Shown here: positions 62,770 to 64,000 of the stretch, piece by piece
Position numbering within the stretch: position 1 is the first letter of the stretch
Layout: every line of letters starts with the position of its first letter
NCBI GenBank assembly: GCA_963850995.1
Contig: CAWKNQ010000013.1
Coordinates: 496,001 to 560,000, forward strand
From: Gaiellasilicea sp963850995
GTDB lineage: Bacteria > Actinomycetota > Thermoleophilia > Gaiellales > Gaiellaceae
Length of the DNA stretch: 64,000 nucleotides
Reading direction: 5' to 3'
Made by a program: the position numbers and the translations under genes
Notes under the pieces: model-generated
Seen by the model: the letters and a program-made list of their open reading frames with translations, nothing else
Told to the model about the DNA's origin: nothing
Databases searched by the model: none

Positions 62770-63150
62770 CTAGCGCGTTGCTAGCTGAATCAGGACGCCG
62801 TGCGGATCGCGCACGTAGGCAGCCCGACCCCACGGCTTCTCCGTCGGCGCTACGACAACTGCTGCGCCAGCTTCGACAGCTCGGTCGAAAGCGGCATCGA
62901 CGTCATCGGCAACGAGGGTTAACTCAATACCGGCTGGCATCTCGTCGGCCTTGTTCACGCGAACCGCGATGGGAAGGTGCGCCTCCACCAACGATGGTGC
63001 GACTAGTGAGATGCGGGTGAGTCCAGTCCTGAGTTCGGCGTAGTCCCACTCGTCGTGCGCGTGGTCGAGCGTGAAGTCGAACGCTCGCTCGTAGAAGGCG
63101 GCAGCGGACTTAACGTCCTCGACGACGAGGCTCGTGTAGGCGTACTCCAT
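62770..63150 (-). CDS. VOC (glyoxalase/bleomycin-resistance fold) family protein
   Basis: A 126-aa protein with two beta-alpha-beta-beta-beta units: YAYTSLVVEDVKSAAAFYERAFDFTLDH and GIELTLVADDVDAAFDRAVEAGAAVVVAPTEKPWGRAAYVRDPHGVLIQLA. The PxxKPWG and DPxGxxIxL motifs are typical of glyoxalase-like VOC proteins, often with metal-dependent activity or antibiotic binding. It is minus strand and ends 264 nt from the membrane gene, in a gap where I see no gene. It is likely part of the inserted segment. Confidence 0.85.
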   Translation of the reverse strand: MEYAYTSLVVEDVKSAAAFYERAFDFTLDHAHDEWDYAELRTGLTRISLVAPSLVEAHLPIAVRVNKADEMPAGIELTLVADDVDAAFDRAVEAGAAVVVAPTEKPWGRAAYVRDPHGVLIQLATR

Positions 63151-63245
63151 CGAGACAAGACTGCCACCCCTGCGCCGCGCAGGCCCGACGAACCGCCCGA
63201 CTGAGTCACGGCGTGAGTCACGACCCCACCGTTTGCAGGAGGTCT

Positions 63246-63267
63246 ATCCTATTCTCGCAGTAGCAAG
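63246..63267 (+). repeat. putative attR: degenerate copy of tRNA-Gln 3' end
   Basis: Matches 61488-61509 at 19 of 22 positions, in the same orientation, 1.75 kb downstream and just before the cupin gene end. Direct repeats GAGTCACG lie shortly upstream (63203-63222). Confidence 0.4.
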
Positions 63268-63293
63268 CCGATTCCGGCCTCTGGGGCCAGGCT

Positions 63294-63836
63294 CTAGCCC
63301 AGCCACTCCGGGCGGTAACGGGTCGGCTGCCGGCGGGTCAGGTGGGCGTAGGCCTCCTTCGCCTCGTTCGTCTCCTGCTCGACGCCGGCCCCGTGTCGCA
63401 GCGCGGCGGCGTCGACGGTATAGCCGCCCCAGTCGGGGCTGTCGACCGAGCGGTCGCGGGCGCCGAGCGCCACCACGACGCAGGGCCCGCCTCCCGCGCC
63501 GACGATGACGTGCTTCGTCTCGGGCGGGCAGTGCACGAAGTCCCACGCCCGCAGCGGCCGCTCCTCGCCCTCCACGATCAGGAGCGCCTCGCCCGAGAGC
63601 ACGAGAAAGTCCTCCTGGTCGGCCTCCCAGTGGTACATCGCCATCGCCTCGCCCGGCCCAAGCACGTCGACGTAGATCCCGAGCTGCGGGAACTCCGTGT
63701 CGCCCTCGAGGTCGCAGAGCGCAGCCCGACCCTCCGCGTGGTACCAGCGCGCATCCTTCGCGTTCAGGACGAACCAGCCGTCACCCTTCGGCACGACTCC
63801 TGCCTCCGTCTGCTCGAGCGGCGCCTCCGGAACCAT
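63294..63836 (-). CDS. cupin-domain protein
   Basis: From ATG 63836 it is 180 aa. A cupin core contains MAMYHWEADQEDFLVLSGEALLIVEGEERPLRAWDFVHCPPETKHVIVG, with His and Glu of motif 1 (HWEADQE) and the late His of motif 2 (ETKHVIVG). The N-terminal part (VPKGDGWFVLNAKDARWYHAEG) resembles sugar or dioxygenase-type cupins that act alone. The longer upstream in-frame sequence lacks similarity and overlaps the next gene's promoter, so it is not included. The function is unknown. Confidence 0.82.
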   Translation of the reverse strand: MVPEAPLEQTEAGVVPKGDGWFVLNAKDARWYHAEGRAALCDLEGDTEFPQLGIYVDVLGPGEAMAMYHWEADQEDFLVLSGEALLIVEGEERPLRAWDFVHCPPETKHVIVGAGGGPCVVVALGARDRSVDSPDWGGYTVDAAALRHGAGVEQETNEAKEAYAHLTRRQPTRYRPEWLG

Positions 63837-63913
63837 CGGCGGAAGCCTAACCCGCTCCCGCTCCGACACGGGATAGTCTTCGGCGCCCGCAGCTGCCCAG
63901 AGGGAGGTCGGAG

Positions 63914-64000
63914 ATGGAACGGACAGGATCGAAGTCACTGCGCTTGCTGTCGGTCCTCGTCGGAGTGCTCGCATCGGCGATGCTGCTCGTCGGCTCGACG
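63914..64000 (+). CDS. start of a secreted or lipid-anchored protein, cut by the window
   Basis: ATG 63914 is preceded by AGGGAGGT at a good distance. The visible 29 residues (MERTGSKSLRLLSVLV, then GVLASAMLLVGST) are a basic N-terminus and a hydrophobic core, a signal peptide or first span. A substrate-binding or exported protein is likely; no more can be said. Confidence 0.6.
   Translation, partial: MERTGSKSLRLLSVLVGVLASAMLLVGST

Overview
This is a very GC-rich chromosomal segment with short intergenic gaps, many GTG and TTG starts, and long runs of same-strand genes joined by 4-bp ATGA or GTGA overlaps. Gene content and order point to a deep-branching actinobacterium. The order tlyA-nadK-recN-steA-steB/mctB-pyrG matches mycobacteria, and there is a SigB/SigF-type sigma factor with an RsbW-like partner, plus DUF6510 and DUF3866 proteins. 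Class Thermoleophilia (Gaiellales or Solirubrobacterales relatives) is my best guess; it is inferred from gene recognition, not from a search.

Layout. 1-5 kb: a DUF6510 fragment, pyruvate phosphate dikinase (ppdK) and its regulatory kinase/phosphorylase, with a P-loop kinase and a tiny membrane protein between them. 4.6-12.9 kb: glyS (+), then a minus-strand run from deoB through deoA, an acetyltransferase, mutM and recO to a second acetyltransferase, and alanine dehydrogenase. 13-16 kb: aldo/keto reductase (frameshifted), DUF3866, an M20 peptidase and a lone PAS protein. 16.2-24.3 kb: pyrG, a GT2-MraY-like fusion, steB, steA, recN, nadK and tlyA, an envelope, division and housekeeping block. 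24.4-40.3 kb: a half-size squalene-cyclase-like toroid protein (+), then one long minus-strand run: alaS-ruvX-mltG-aroE-aroC-aroKB-aroQ-pepQ-serine hydrolase-efp-(CT-BCCP-BC fusion)-asp23-nusB-small coiled coil-ispA. 40.4-48.7 kb: sigma factor with anti-sigma-like partner, DUF948, mnmA, a 6S-like RNA, an RlpA-like protein, aspS, hisS with a structured leader, a metallo-hydrolase and a cupin. 48.7-54.5 kb: histidine degradation (hutI, hutU, hutH, glutamate formimidoyltransferase) with a BON protein inserted. 54.5-61.4 kb: two broken genes, a methyltransferase, a heterodimeric ABC exporter, an RDD protein and an HD-domain protein. 61.4-64 kb: tRNA-Gln(CTG), then a roughly 1.75-kb probable insertion bounded by imperfect copies of the tRNA 3' end, a cupin gene and the start of a secreted protein.

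How the genes work together. The aro genes supply five of the seven shikimate-pathway steps in adjacent genes (aroKB covers two). The hut genes take histidine to glutamate. ppdK with its regulator sets the pyruvate/PEP balance. deoB and deoA recycle nucleosides.

The most unusual protein is the 1052-residue fusion at 27009-30167. Its N-terminal half aligns with the carboxyltransferase of oxaloacetate decarboxylase and transcarboxylase 5S, but all four metal ligands are replaced. It is followed by an intact biotin carrier and an intact biotin carboxylase, in an order reversed from pyruvate carboxylase. A second theme is a set of intergenic palindromes whose arms contain a stop codon. A caution applies throughout: about a dozen single-base frame breaks, mostly in short G/C runs, affect eight otherwise well-conserved genes, which looks more like read error than biology.
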